Shown here in pieces: positions 9,094 through 18,099 of a stretch of 64,000 bases of DNA. The stretch comes from JARRKC01 sp037388505. GTDB taxonomy: Bacteria; Acidobacteriota; UBA6911; RPQK01; JAPXNP01. Location: assembly GCA_037388505.1 (NCBI GenBank), contig JARRKC010000004.1, positions 372,001 to 436,000 of the forward strand, given 5' to 3'. The translations under genes and the position numbers were made by a program. The notes under the pieces are model-generated. The model saw only the letters and a list, made by a program, of their open reading frames with translations, searched no databases and was not told where the DNA came from. How positions within the stretch are numbered: position 1 is the first letter of the stretch; each line of letters starts with the position of its first letter.

Positions 9094-12000
9094 TCAGAAC
9101 GAGTACTTCACCGCGATCTCGATCTCCCGAGCCCGCCTCGCTCCGGAGATCACACCAAACGATTCGGTCCCGTACGTCGCGTCGGGGATCTCGAAGTTGG
9201 GATGATTGAATGCGTTGAAGAAGGCAAAACGAAACTCGATCCGGTGGTCATTCGAAAACTGGACATCCTTGATCAGACTCAAGTCCCAGTTGTGGTACCC
9301 GGGTCCAAGCACCGTGTTGCGACCCAGGTTACCGAACGTGTATGGCGCCGGCTTCGCAAAGGCTTCGGTGTCGAACCAACGATCCACGGATTGTTGGGAC
9401 GACGACAGATTCACCGGTCCAAGGCTGTCCGGCCTGTCGCTGAACAGACCGTCGTTATTGGGATCCCCGGGAAGAACCACGGTGAAGCGGTCGCCACTCT
9501 CTATTTCGCCAATGCCCGAGAGTCGCCATCCACCGAAGATGGTGTCGACGAAACCATTGCCACCGAATCTGCGCCCTGGTCCGAAAGGAAGGTCGACGAG
9601 GAAGTGTACGCTCAGCCTTTTCTCTTCGTACCACCCCGTGGGTGCCCACTCCGATCGAAGGTCCCTCACATTGGAGGGATCTTCTTCGAACTCGTCATCG
9701 AATCGCCGGCCCCAAGCGAATTCCGCCTGAAAAGACAGGCCCCGTGCGAAGCGCCGGTCGATCAGGCCCGTGAATCGATGCTGGATGGACGATCCACCGC
9801 TGGTGACGATCGAAAACTGTCCGTACGCAGTATTGGGCCGGCGGGGCTGAAGCGGCCCTGCAGCGGGCAGTGGGACGTTGCCCGGAATGGTTCGGAGTTC
9901 ATGGACGCCTCGGCGGCCGAAGTATTCCAGGTTGAAGCTCCAGTCGTTCGACAAGGAATCTTCGAGTTCGAGGTGCCATCTTTGGTTGTAGGGAGTGCGC
10001 AATTGGGGCGAAATGTCGCGAATCGCAAGCTCGGTGGCCGTCGTCGTATCGAAGGGCGCCGAGAGATCGAGGCCATGGCTGTCTACTGAAGCCTGAGCCT
10101 CCTGGGAGTAGTAGTAGGGGTAGTTGCGACCCATGAAATCCTCGAATATCCAGGAGGGGAACGGATCATACTCCAGCCCGTAAGAGGCTCGGATCACGAT
10201 GCGTCCGTTCTCGGCCGGCCGGTAGGCCAGACCGATCCGCGGCGCAAAATCGTTTCTGTCCGGTCGTACGACCGTCCCGACCGACACGGAGTCTCCGGAC
10301 TGCTCGAGATCGATCAGCTGTCCGTCGGGCGGCGTCACCACTCGCAGCGGGCGAAAGACCGACAGGTTGTTTCGAATGCTTCTATACGGCTCGAAATACT
10401 GGTAATCGAGGCCAAGATTGAGGCTGAGCCGTGGATTGATTCTCCACTCGTCGCCGGCCCCGATGCGGAAGTGTTTCCTGCGGAGATCCTGGCGTGAAGA
10501 ACCAATCGCACGGAGCGCGCGGTCGGCTCGCCCGAGGAGGAAGTCCGCAAAGGCTTCGCCGCTATAGGTACCGCTGAAGCCAAACGAACCTCTCTCGAGA
10601 CTGGAGGAACGGCTGTCGTTGATCTGGCGCAAACCCGCTTGACCGTTGAAGTGCAGGACGTGATCTCCGCGGACGACCGTCAGGTTCGATTCCACTGAGG
10701 CCCGGTTTCGAATCTCGTTCTGGGGCAGTTCGGTGTCTCCGAACTCGGGATAGCCGGCAATATCGAAGACCGGGTAGCCCTCGTCTTCCGGAGTTGTCAC
10801 ACCGACCCCTGCTATTCCGAGCGATTCGACCAGTCCTGCAGGTCGGCCCTGTCGGGGGACGACGCTGTCCAGATTGCGCCGGTATCGAAGCCGCCAGCTG
10901 CCCGTCGTTCGTTCGCTGAAAACTCGCGTGTAGCTGGCGGAAGCCTCGTAGTCGTTCCCGGTTGCTTGCGAGCCGAACGCAGGCAAGGAGTGGACCGCCG
11001 TCTCCTCACCCAGATCCATTGCATACTGCGCGGCCAGCTGGCTGATATCACTCAGCGCCACGTCGGCCCGCAGGTTGATGGAATCCTGATTCACCAAGAC
11101 CGGCTGACCGTTGACGAAATTGCGTACGCGTTCCGAACGGTTCGGATTGGGAAGCAGTGGAAGCAAGCCGGCGGCGGCGGGATCGATCCGATCCGCCGGA
11201 ATGCGGTTCTCCGGAAACGGGACCCGGGTCTCCGGGTCTCTGATGACGACAGGCGTATCGAGATAGAGCAAGTCGCCGAAGTCCCCGTTCTTCATGGCTT
11301 CGGTGGGAACGTGGGAAACCAGAGTCGAGCCCTGGTTGATGCGAAGACCGTCGTACGATCCGAACAGGCTGAGATCAGAGCTGAGATTCCAGTTCAGGCT
11401 GAAACCGAATTGGTTCCGCTTGTATTCGGGGAGCCGCTGTCCGACAGGATCGAAGAAATTGCGGGCATCGAAATTGTCGTTGCGATGGAACTCATAGATC
11501 GAGCCGTGAAAGGCCCGGGTCGTGGTCTGTTGAGGAAACTGATTCACCAGCGCCCCCAAGCGGCTGGATTCCAGGTTGAGCGCGCCCTTGTCCTGTCCAC
11601 TTGTGATCCGAAACTCCGAGACGGAGGATTCCAGGTCGACCCGAGTAGCGGACGACGGCGTCGGACTCAGGAGTTCTGGCGTCACCGGAAAGGTGACGCG
11701 CAAGTCCGGCCCATGAGTGGGAAGGTTGAATGCAAAGGTGAACGATGAATCGGACTGGGAGATGACGTCAGTACCATCCACAACGCGGGGAAAAACGAAT
11801 TCGGCACCGACGGCCGGCTCGATTGGCGGAAAGTAGGCCACGGGCCTGACTTGGGGAAGCCCCGCCGTGGAAATGTAGGCGCGGTTTCTGATCGTGTCGA
11901 GCGTCTGGGAGCGCATGGTCCTGTCGACATCCCGCTGCATCTCCGGCTCATTCGAGCGAAAAGCAACGGCGATAACGATATGGGCGGCATCGAAGGTGCT

Positions 12001-12342
12001 TCGGGCCCTGGGCACCGTCGCGTTCCCTCCACCGGCCGGGGTCGCCCCACTCTCCTGTGCCAGATCCCGGACCCGTTCGAACGCACGGCGAACGGGCGCG
12101 GCTGAAAGGATCCGAACATAGTAACGGCTGAAGATCTCCTTTTCCCCATATTCACCCGAGCCGACGCCCTGGATCAGGCGGGTTGAGGTCTGCTGACGCG
12201 CCCAGGGGGAATCATTGAGGATCTCTAGCGCCTTCTCCTCGCTCATCGGCCCGGACTTCTTCGAGGCCTCAGCCTTAAGGGCAGTCGCCATGGCCACGAT
12301 GCCGGTCACGACCATTCCCCAGAGCAGCAAAACACGCAGCAT
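9094..12342 (-). CDS. Oar-like TonB-dependent outer-membrane barrel with an atypical N-terminal domain
   Basis: This 1082-residue protein has a signal peptide (about 1-26) and ends in KYSF, a C-terminal aromatic expected of an outer-membrane barrel. From about residue 240 it matches the barrel of acidobacterial Oar-like TonB-dependent proteins: a degenerate plug end (SSVSEFRITSGQ), then FHGSIYEFHRND, DARNFFDP and YKRNQFGFSL, with many alternating beta strands after. The usual carboxypeptidase-like beta domain and most of the plug are missing. Residues 27-240 instead hold a different domain (ILNDSPWARQ near 45, SRYYVRILSAAPVR near 90, GAEFVFPRV near 190), which I associate with standalone exported acidobacterial proteins of unknown function. 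Transport specificity cannot be inferred. It stands alone on the minus strand. Confidence 0.85.
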   Translation of the reverse strand: MLRVLLLWGMVVTGIVAMATALKAEASKKSGPMSEEKALEILNDSPWARQQTSTRLIQGVGSGEYGEKEIFSRYYVRILSAAPVRRAFERVRDLAQESGATPAGGGNATVPRARSTFDAAHIVIAVAFRSNEPEMQRDVDRTMRSQTLDTIRNRAYISTAGLPQVRPVAYFPPIEPAVGAEFVFPRVVDGTDVISQSDSSFTFAFNLPTHGPDLRVTFPVTPELLSPTPSSATRVDLESSVSEFRITSGQDKGALNLESSRLGALVNQFPQQTTTRAFHGSIYEFHRNDNFDARNFFDPVGQRLPEYKRNQFGFSLNWNLSSDLSLFGSYDGLRINQGSTLVSHVPTEAMKNGDFGDLLYLDTPVVIRDPETRVPFPENRIPADRIDPAAAGLLPLLPNPNRSERVRNFVNGQPVLVNQDSINLRADVALSDISQLAAQYAMDLGEETAVHSLPAFGSQATGNDYEASASYTRVFSERTTGSWRLRYRRNLDSVVPRQGRPAGLVESLGIAGVGVTTPEDEGYPVFDIAGYPEFGDTELPQNEIRNRASVESNLTVVRGDHVLHFNGQAGLRQINDSRSSSLERGSFGFSGTYSGEAFADFLLGRADRALRAIGSSRQDLRRKHFRIGAGDEWRINPRLSLNLGLDYQYFEPYRSIRNNLSVFRPLRVVTPPDGQLIDLEQSGDSVSVGTVVRPDRNDFAPRIGLAYRPAENGRIVIRASYGLEYDPFPSWIFEDFMGRNYPYYYSQEAQASVDSHGLDLSAPFDTTTATELAIRDISPQLRTPYNQRWHLELEDSLSNDWSFNLEYFGRRGVHELRTIPGNVPLPAAGPLQPRRPNTAYGQFSIVTSGGSSIQHRFTGLIDRRFARGLSFQAEFAWGRRFDDEFEEDPSNVRDLRSEWAPTGWYEEKRLSVHFLVDLPFGPGRRFGGNGFVDTIFGGWRLSGIGEIESGDRFTVVLPGDPNNDGLFSDRPDSLGPVNLSSSQQSVDRWFDTEAFAKPAPYTFGNLGRNTVLGPGYHNWDLSLIKDVQFSNDHRIEFRFAFFNAFNHPNFEIPDATYGTESFGVISGARRAREIEIAVKYSF

Positions 12343-12843
12343 CGTCTATCCGTCTCTCAGGCTTTCGACACACGAGCACACGGCCGCGTCTTCGTCAACT
12401 CGAAGAACGCTCTCTTCTTCGACCGTGCAACAGTACGATGGTGAGGCGGCCGTGATGCCACGACCGGCGGGAATCACGCACCAGTGCTCCCGCGGCACAC
12501 CTCGGATGCGGCTCCCGCAGTCAAGTCTCGGATCTCAGCCCCTCCAGGGCTCGACCAATACGGGAAATCCGTCGTCGGCTGCTTCATGAGGTTCGCCCGA
12601 ACCAGCCGATGGACCCATTCTCTCATATTCCCCCCGCTTCCTGTACCGGTCCGGAAGCGAGGCTGGATGCGGATTGGTTGCCACATCCTCTTTCTTGCAG
12701 CAGCTTCGTTCTGTCCGCGCGCCTCGGAACGTCACGACTTCGTGGTCCATCCTTGAACAGCCCGGGAGCGCCAACTAGAATCTGCGGCAGTGAACAACAT
12801 CGTTCAGCTGTTTTCTTTCCATTCGGCCCAGAAGGAGTTTTCG
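12343..12843. other. Gap with divergent starts; promoter but no gene
   Basis: About 500 nt separate the start of the barrel gene (minus) from the start of the hydrolase gene (plus). The short open frames here (up to about 90 codons on both strands) have no ribosome site and no protein-like composition, so I do not call a gene. The right end holds a good sigma70-type promoter for the hydrolase. I see no tRNA or repeat. Confidence 0.6.
12753..12781 (+). promoter_or_regulatory. Sigma70-type promoter for the beta-lactamase-like gene
   Basis: TTGAAC (12753-12758) and TAGAAT (12776-12781) are separated by exactly 17 nt. The expected transcription start is near 12788, giving a leader of about 55 nt that contains AAGGAG at 12832-12837 before the ATG at 12844. 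Confidence 0.75.
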
Positions 12844-14085
12844 ATGAGAGCCGTTATCCTAGCCGCTACTCTGATTCTGCCGTCCTCGGGGATCCTGGCC
12901 CAGGGTCTCCCGAGAACGAGTCCCGAAATGGGGGGACTTTCCACCCACCGTCTCGAGCGCATCGATCCGGTCATGCAGGCCTATGTCGAGCGGGGAATTT
13001 TCCCGGGTATGACCGTGGCCGTCGCTCGGCACGGCCAGCTGGTTTATTTCAAGTCGTTCGGCTTCGCCGACATCCAGACCAGAAAACCGGTCGAGTCCGA
13101 TTCCATTTTTCGGATCTACTCCATGACCAAGCCGGTTACGGCGACGGCCGTCATGATCCTCTTCGAGGAAGGGAAGTTCATGCTCGACGAGCCGGTGTCG
13201 AAGTACATCCCCGCCTTCAAGAATGTCACGGTCTACCGCCCGGAGGGCTCCAGTGAGTCGACGAAGCCATCCCGTGAGATCACGATTCGCGATCTCCTGC
13301 GCCAGACCTCGGGCCTCGGATACGGGTGGGAAGACGATCCGGTCAGCCAGGCGTACCAGAAAGCCAATCTCTTCGATCCCAACACGAACCTGGAACAAAT
13401 GGTTGACAAGGTCACGAAGCTCCCTCTTTACTTCGACCCCGGAACGCAGTGGAAATACAGCGTAGCGATCGATGTCCTGGGCCGCCTCGTGGAGGTCTGG
13501 TCCGGACAGACGCTGGCCGAGTTCTTCCAGCAGAGGATCTTCAAACCGTTGGGTATGAAGGACACGGCCTTCTCCGTTCCCGCCGACAAAGTGGGCCGCT
13601 TCACCAATTGCTACACTTTCACGGACGAGGACAAGCTTCAGCCGATGCCGAGAGCCTTCACGTCCTACGCCCCGGAGAACATGCATCTTTACTCAGGAGG
13701 AGGGGGCCTGGTCTCCACCGCGGCGGACTACCTGCGTTTCGCCCAGATGCTGGCCAACGGCGGCGAGCTCGACGGTATCCGAATCCTCGGTCCCAAGACC
13801 ATCCAGCTCATGAGCATGAACCAGCTGCCGGACGGAGTTACGGCGCCGTGGGACAAACTCCAGGGCCACGGTTACGGCTTTGCCATGAGCGTCCTGACCG
13901 ACATCGCGAAGAGCCTGACGGTTGGATCGGTGGGCGACTTTGGCTGGGACGGAGCCGCCTCGACCTACTTCCGGATCGATCCGGAAGAGGATCTGGTCAT
14001 CCTGCTGATGACCCATCGCCAGCCCTGTGACACCGAGATCCAGGTCAAGCTCAAGACTCTCGTTTACCAGGCCCTGACGGACTAG
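12844..14085 (+). CDS. Exported serine hydrolase, class C beta-lactamase family
   Basis: The 413-residue protein has a signal peptide (1-20, ending ILAQ). It carries the serine hydrolase motif SMTK at 93-96 (nucleophile Ser93, Lys96) and YSV at 205-207 in the place of the YxN motif. A glycine-rich GWDGAAST near residue 365 takes the place of the KTG box, as in family VIII esterases. This combination suggests an esterase or D-amino-acid peptidase rather than a true beta-lactamase; the substrate cannot be told. The start at ATG 12844 is supported by AAGGAG 6 nt upstream and by the signal peptide; an in-frame GTG at 12790 would spoil the signal sequence. A strong promoter precedes it. Monocistronic. 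Confidence 0.9.
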   Translation: MRAVILAATLILPSSGILAQGLPRTSPEMGGLSTHRLERIDPVMQAYVERGIFPGMTVAVARHGQLVYFKSFGFADIQTRKPVESDSIFRIYSMTKPVTATAVMILFEEGKFMLDEPVSKYIPAFKNVTVYRPEGSSESTKPSREITIRDLLRQTSGLGYGWEDDPVSQAYQKANLFDPNTNLEQMVDKVTKLPLYFDPGTQWKYSVAIDVLGRLVEVWSGQTLAEFFQQRIFKPLGMKDTAFSVPADKVGRFTNCYTFTDEDKLQPMPRAFTSYAPENMHLYSGGGGLVSTAADYLRFAQMLANGGELDGIRILGPKTIQLMSMNQLPDGVTAPWDKLQGHGYGFAMSVLTDIAKSLTVGSVGDFGWDGAASTYFRIDPEEDLVILLMTHRQPCDTEIQVKLKTLVYQALTD

Positions 14086-14489
14086 GCCGCCACCACGTCG
14101 CCGTCATCGCGTCGTTGTGGTGAGTCCGCATGATCGTCCCTGCGGGGACTTACCACGGCGGGACCACGCCGGAGGCAAACCACGACGGGCACGACGACAA
14201 TGCGTCGTGCTGATCGTGCCGTCGCGGTGAATCCTGCGGGGTAGCGACCGGACGTAACGCGACTGCCACGCCGAGCGTCATCATTGTCATCCGAAGTACT
14301 GACTCTCGGTCGACTGACTGATCGGGACACTTCGGGCTGAGCGAGGGTGAGATGAAGCAGTTCCGCGCGACGATGCAGCACCGCTCCCGCAGGATGCGCG
14401 GCCGGGGGAGTTCACAGCAGGACGGTTCGGAACCAGAGGAGCCGGGAGGGTCCAGCAACTAGCCTGCTACCGCACAAGGTCCGCCGTCG
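14086..14489. other. 404-nt gap with a perfect hairpin, no gene
   Basis: The gap between the hydrolase and the second barrel gene holds no credible gene; frames of about 100 codons on the minus strand are arginine- and serine-rich shadows. It contains a perfect 8-bp stem (14189-14196 with 14203-14210, loop of 6 nt, stem GCACGACG), and CACCAC near 14092 can pair with GTGGTG near 14115. There is no T-tract, so neither is a normal terminator. Confidence 0.6.
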
Positions 14490-17453
14490 ATGAATGCTCT
14501 ATTCCGTCGGTCACCAAACAGTTTCCGAAATGCTGGCCTTGTGGTGGCGTTGGCGCTTTCCTGCGGATGTGGCCTGTGGGCTGCGAGCGCCCCTACACTT
14601 CCGCCGGAGCTCGAGGCCAGGATCAAGCAAGCCCTGGCCAAACAGCAGCAGTTCCTCACTGACGCTTCGGCGGAGATTTCGAGCAAGACGAAGGTGATGG
14701 GTCCGCAGGGCCCTCAGGTCACTGAGACGTCGGAGAAGGTGTATTTCGGCAAACCCGGACAAATTCGGCGCGACATTCTGAGCAGTTCATCGAGCGGCAC
14801 ACCCGGCCCCGAGGGTCAGCGTCAAGGTCGGTGGGGAAACCCGGCGGAACGTTTCGTTCGAATCCTCGATTCACTGGAACCTCGCGAAATCCTCGCAAGG
14901 ATCGAGAAGTTCGAGGCCGCAGATCAGGACGACCAGAAAGGAATCTCTCGACCTGGTCTCAAGATCCGCATCCAACCCAAGCTCGAACGATTCCAAATCG
15001 AGAAGGCTTTTCTCTGGGTGGACCCGAACTCCGGTCTTCCCACTCACCTCGACGCACAGTTCGGGCTCGGGTTCTTTCTCAGAAACGCGCAACTCGAGGT
15101 TGACTTCGAGCAGCACGAACCGGCCGGTCCAAGCCTCCCCAGCCAGGTGCTCGTTCACATCAAAACCTCCATGCCGGGTCGCCCCGGAGGTCCAGGGGGG
15201 TTCATGGGCCCCGGGGGAGGTCCGGAAGGAGGAGAGATCTCCATCGAGATCAGCCGGACCTACTCCCACTACCGATTCGGCCTCAACCTCGACGAACAGT
15301 TCTTTGCCGCGGCGGCGCGCAGTAACGGACCCTTCACGAGAAATGCTGCGCGCGGCCCGAACGGCAGCCGGACTTCGGAGCAGGATCCTTTCGAAGAGAT
15401 CTCCCTGCTTCCCAACCAGGCCCGCCCGTCCGAGACGCAAAACAGTTCCCTGGATGAAGTGGTCTTCATCCAGGGAGCTTCCCGACAGAGTGCACACAGA
15501 GGAGACCAGCGCGAGGTCCTGCGGGATATCCTCGGCATGGAGCGCGGTACGGGCGGCCCCCCAGGCAGCCCCGGCTCCCGCGGTCTCGGTGGAGGCGGTT
15601 TCGGTGGTGGAGGGTTCGGTGGCGGCGGCTTCGGCGGAGGCCGTGGGATGCGGATTGCAGGTTCCCGGGCCAACAGCATCCACGGGGACCTTCAGTTCGG
15701 CTTCTCGGGTTCAGCCCTGGATGCGCGACCCTATTCCTTGACCGGGGAGGAAGCTGCAAATCCCAGCTACGATCGGTGGAGTGCGGGAATCACTCTTGGC
15801 GGGCCGTTGCCGGGAGCCGGCTCGAATGCCGGATTCTTTCAGAGACGAGGCCAGTACTTCGTCAACTTCAATACCACGCGTGGCAGCCAACTCAGTTCCG
15901 CCTTCGCCTCGGTTCCCACGCTGCTGGAAAGACAGGGGGACTTTTCGGCCACCAGTTACCGGAGCGGACCGCTGGCCGGTTCGGCCGTTCAGATCTTCGA
16001 CCCGGCCACCGGTCTGCCTTACTCGGACAGCCGGATTCCACAGAACGAGCTGAATCCGACGGCGCTGGGTCTGCTGTCGTTCATCCCAGAACCGAACCGC
16101 GACGACCCGTTCCTGAACTACTACATTCAGGAGAGCCTGGTAAACGAGCGCGACCAACTCAACACCCGGCTCAATTTCCCCATCAGTGAGCGTTTCAATC
16201 TTGCCGGAGGGTACAACTACAGCCGTGGATCGGGCGACTCCTTCAATGTCTTCCCGGACTTGGCAGGTCGCCAGGAATCCCGCGGTCACAACTTCGATCT
16301 CTCGGCCAACACGCCGGTCCGACCCGGGTTGATCCAAAATGTCCGACTTCGCTACAACCGCAGCAACAGCCGGAACCTGAATCCCTTTGCGTTCCAGCGA
16401 GACGTTTCTGCCGATCTCGGCATCGCCAGGACCTCACCTTCGCCGGTTGACTACGGAATGCCCTCTCTGGCCTTTACCAACTACTCCTCTCTCAACGACG
16501 GGGCATCTTCGGTCAACGTTCGAGAGTCCGTCACGGCCAGTGAGTCGTGGCTCTTTGCGACCGGTACGCACTTCTTCCGCATCGGAGCCGACTACAGCTG
16601 GCTTCGCTACAACCTGCTGGGAAGTCCGAACGGGGCGGGCAGCATCGATTTTGCCGGCATCGCCACCAGTGACTATATCGCCGGCGAGGCCGTGCCGGGC
16701 TCAGGCTACGATTTCGCCGATTTTCTGCTGGGACTGGGCCAGAGCAGCGAGATTCAATATGGAAACCCCGACCACTACCTTCGAGGTCGGCAGTTCTCCC
16801 TCTTTCTCAACGACAACTGGAGGCTGCACTCGCGCTTCACTCTGCAGTGGGGGCTTCGCTACGACTACGTCAGCCCGATCGTTGAGAAATACGATCGGAT
16901 GTCCAATCTCGACCTCGGTCCCGGCTTCCTCACTGCGGAGACCGTCGTACCCGGCTCGGTCGGAGCCGCGTTCGGGCCGTATCCGAGAGCCATGATCCGA
17001 GGCGACGAGAACAACTTCGCTCCCAGACTCGGGCTGGCCTACCGCCTGCGGTCCGGTCCCAAAGGGACCATCCTGCGTGCCGAATATGGGGTCTTCTATC
17101 CGAGCGACTCCTACCTCCGGTTGGCCCGCGAACTCATCGCCCAACCGCCTTTCGGCTACACCGTGCAGTCGATTGCCGAGGGGCTGAGTTTTCTGCCCAT
17201 CGAAGACGCCTTCGCACCAGCCGAGGTGCCCGCTGTGGCCAATACCTATGCCGTGGATCCCAACTTTCGACTCGAGACGGTCCAGAACTGGGGATTGTCC
17301 GTGCAGCAGGCGCTTCCCTTCGGGCTCTTCGCCAGCCTTGGTTACGCCGGTTCACGAGGTACCGGTCTCGAACTACTGAGGGCGCCCAACCGGTTGACCG
17401 CGGGCCGGCTTCTCCTTTTCCGGGCAGTACGAGTACGGAAAATCGCTGGATAA
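14490..17453 (+). CDS. Oar-like outer-membrane barrel with LolA-like N-terminus, 5' part of a frameshifted gene
   Basis: Residues 1-32 form a signal peptide. Residues about 36-275 look like a LolA/LppX-type lipoprotein-carrier fold (KVYFGKPGQIRRDI, AFLWVDPNSGLPTHLD); this is an inference from pattern only. A glycine-rich linker with GGGGF repeats sits at about 366-385 (nucleotides 15588-15644). The Oar-like TonB-dependent barrel follows (LDARPYSLTG, AGITLGGPLPG, RRGQYFVNFNTTRG, FAPRLGLAYR). The frame ends at TAA 17451-17453 after an abnormal tail. The barrel continues in the +1 frame and ends properly at 18093. The intact product would be about 1200 residues. The gene is either a pseudogene or carries an assembly error. 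Confidence 0.85.
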   Translation: MNALFRRSPNSFRNAGLVVALALSCGCGLWAASAPTLPPELEARIKQALAKQQQFLTDASAEISSKTKVMGPQGPQVTETSEKVYFGKPGQIRRDILSSSSSGTPGPEGQRQGRWGNPAERFVRILDSLEPREILARIEKFEAADQDDQKGISRPGLKIRIQPKLERFQIEKAFLWVDPNSGLPTHLDAQFGLGFFLRNAQLEVDFEQHEPAGPSLPSQVLVHIKTSMPGRPGGPGGFMGPGGGPEGGEISIEISRTYSHYRFGLNLDEQFFAAAARSNGPFTRNAARGPNGSRTSEQDPFEEISLLPNQARPSETQNSSLDEVVFIQGASRQSAHRGDQREVLRDILGMERGTGGPPGSPGSRGLGGGGFGGGGFGGGGFGGGRGMRIAGSRANSIHGDLQFGFSGSALDARPYSLTGEEAANPSYDRWSAGITLGGPLPGAGSNAGFFQRRGQYFVNFNTTRGSQLSSAFASVPTLLERQGDFSATSYRSGPLAGSAVQIFDPATGLPYSDSRIPQNELNPTALGLLSFIPEPNRDDPFLNYYIQESLVNERDQLNTRLNFPISERFNLAGGYNYSRGSGDSFNVFPDLAGRQESRGHNFDLSANTPVRPGLIQNVRLRYNRSNSRNLNPFAFQRDVSADLGIARTSPSPVDYGMPSLAFTNYSSLNDGASSVNVRESVTASESWLFATGTHFFRIGADYSWLRYNLLGSPNGAGSIDFAGIATSDYIAGEAVPGSGYDFADFLLGLGQSSEIQYGNPDHYLRGRQFSLFLNDNWRLHSRFTLQWGLRYDYVSPIVEKYDRMSNLDLGPGFLTAETVVPGSVGAAFGPYPRAMIRGDENNFAPRLGLAYRLRSGPKGTILRAEYGVFYPSDSYLRLARELIAQPPFGYTVQSIAEGLSFLPIEDAFAPAEVPAVANTYAVDPNFRLETVQNWGLSVQQALPFGLFASLGYAGSRGTGLELLRAPNRLTAGRLLLFRAVRVRKIAG

Positions 17454-17484
17454 CGCCTCGACGATCGGAGGTCAGGGCCGAACG

Positions 17485-18093
17485 GTGGCGCAGAATGATA
17501 ACGACCTCGCCTCGGAGAAGGGACTCTCGAGTTTCGACGTACGACACCGCGTGTCGCTGCGAAGTATCTGGGAACTTCCCTTCGGACCGAGAAACCAGTG
17601 GCTGCGGGGGGAGGGTTTGGCCAGCGACCTTCTCCGCGACTGGTATCTAAGCTGGACGTTCAACGCAAACAGCGGCAGTCCTCTGACTGCCCGCATCCTG
17701 GGCAATCAGATCAACAATAGCGGCACGGGTTCGTTTTCCAGCGAGCGGGCCTCCGTCACCGGCATCTCTCCTGTCCTGAGCGCCGATCAACGAAACACAT
17801 CCCTCTGGTTCAATACGGCTGCGTTCAAGCTCCCGGAGCCGGGCACGTTTGGGGATGCCGGCAGGAACACCATTACGGGACCCGGAGCGTGGACTCTCGA
17901 CCTCTCCATCCACCGCAGCATTTCGTTCGGCGAAACCGGCCGTAGAATGCTGATCTCCCTCCGATCCCAGAACGTGTTCAACCATGTCAACTACACCGCG
18001 ATCAACACGATCGTGAACAGTCGTGGATTCGGTCAGGTGACGGCCGTCGGTCCGATGCGAACGATCCAACTGGACCTCCGGTTCAGTTTCTAG
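17485..18093 (+). CDS. C-terminal part of the frameshifted outer-membrane barrel
   Basis: This frame encodes the missing last ~230 residues of the barrel: GQYEYGKSLDNAS upstream of the first possible GTG, then DVRHRVSLRSIWELPFG, SSERASVTGI, AGRNTITGPG and the terminal LRFSF. These are the standard closing strands of acidobacterial Oar-like barrels. The frame is open from 17398, immediately after a TGA at 17395-17397, so the shift from the upstream frame must lie between 17398 and 17450. GTG 17485 has no ribosome site and is unlikely to be a real start. It should be read together with 14490-17453 as one broken gene. Confidence 0.8.
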   Translation: MAQNDNDLASEKGLSSFDVRHRVSLRSIWELPFGPRNQWLRGEGLASDLLRDWYLSWTFNANSGSPLTARILGNQINNSGTGSFSSERASVTGISPVLSADQRNTSLWFNTAAFKLPEPGTFGDAGRNTITGPGAWTLDLSIHRSISFGETGRRMLISLRSQNVFNHVNYTAINTIVNSRGFGQVTAVGPMRTIQLDLRFSF

Positions 18094-18099
18094 GGGACT

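Noticed and set aside
12484..12774. Small genes in the gap between the barrel and the hydrolase
   Set aside because: Overlapping frames on both strands without ribosome sites or protein-like composition; the region contains the hydrolase promoter.
14082..14458. Minus-strand frames of about 100 codons in the 14.1-14.5 kb gap
   Set aside because: Arg/Ser-rich low-quality translations in two overlapping frames, no ribosome site, no family resemblance.
17398..17453. Programmed ribosomal frameshifting in the barrel gene
   Set aside because: No slippery heptamer (such as A AAA AAG) and no downstream Shine-Dalgarno or pseudoknot pattern was seen; a mutation or sequencing error is simpler.
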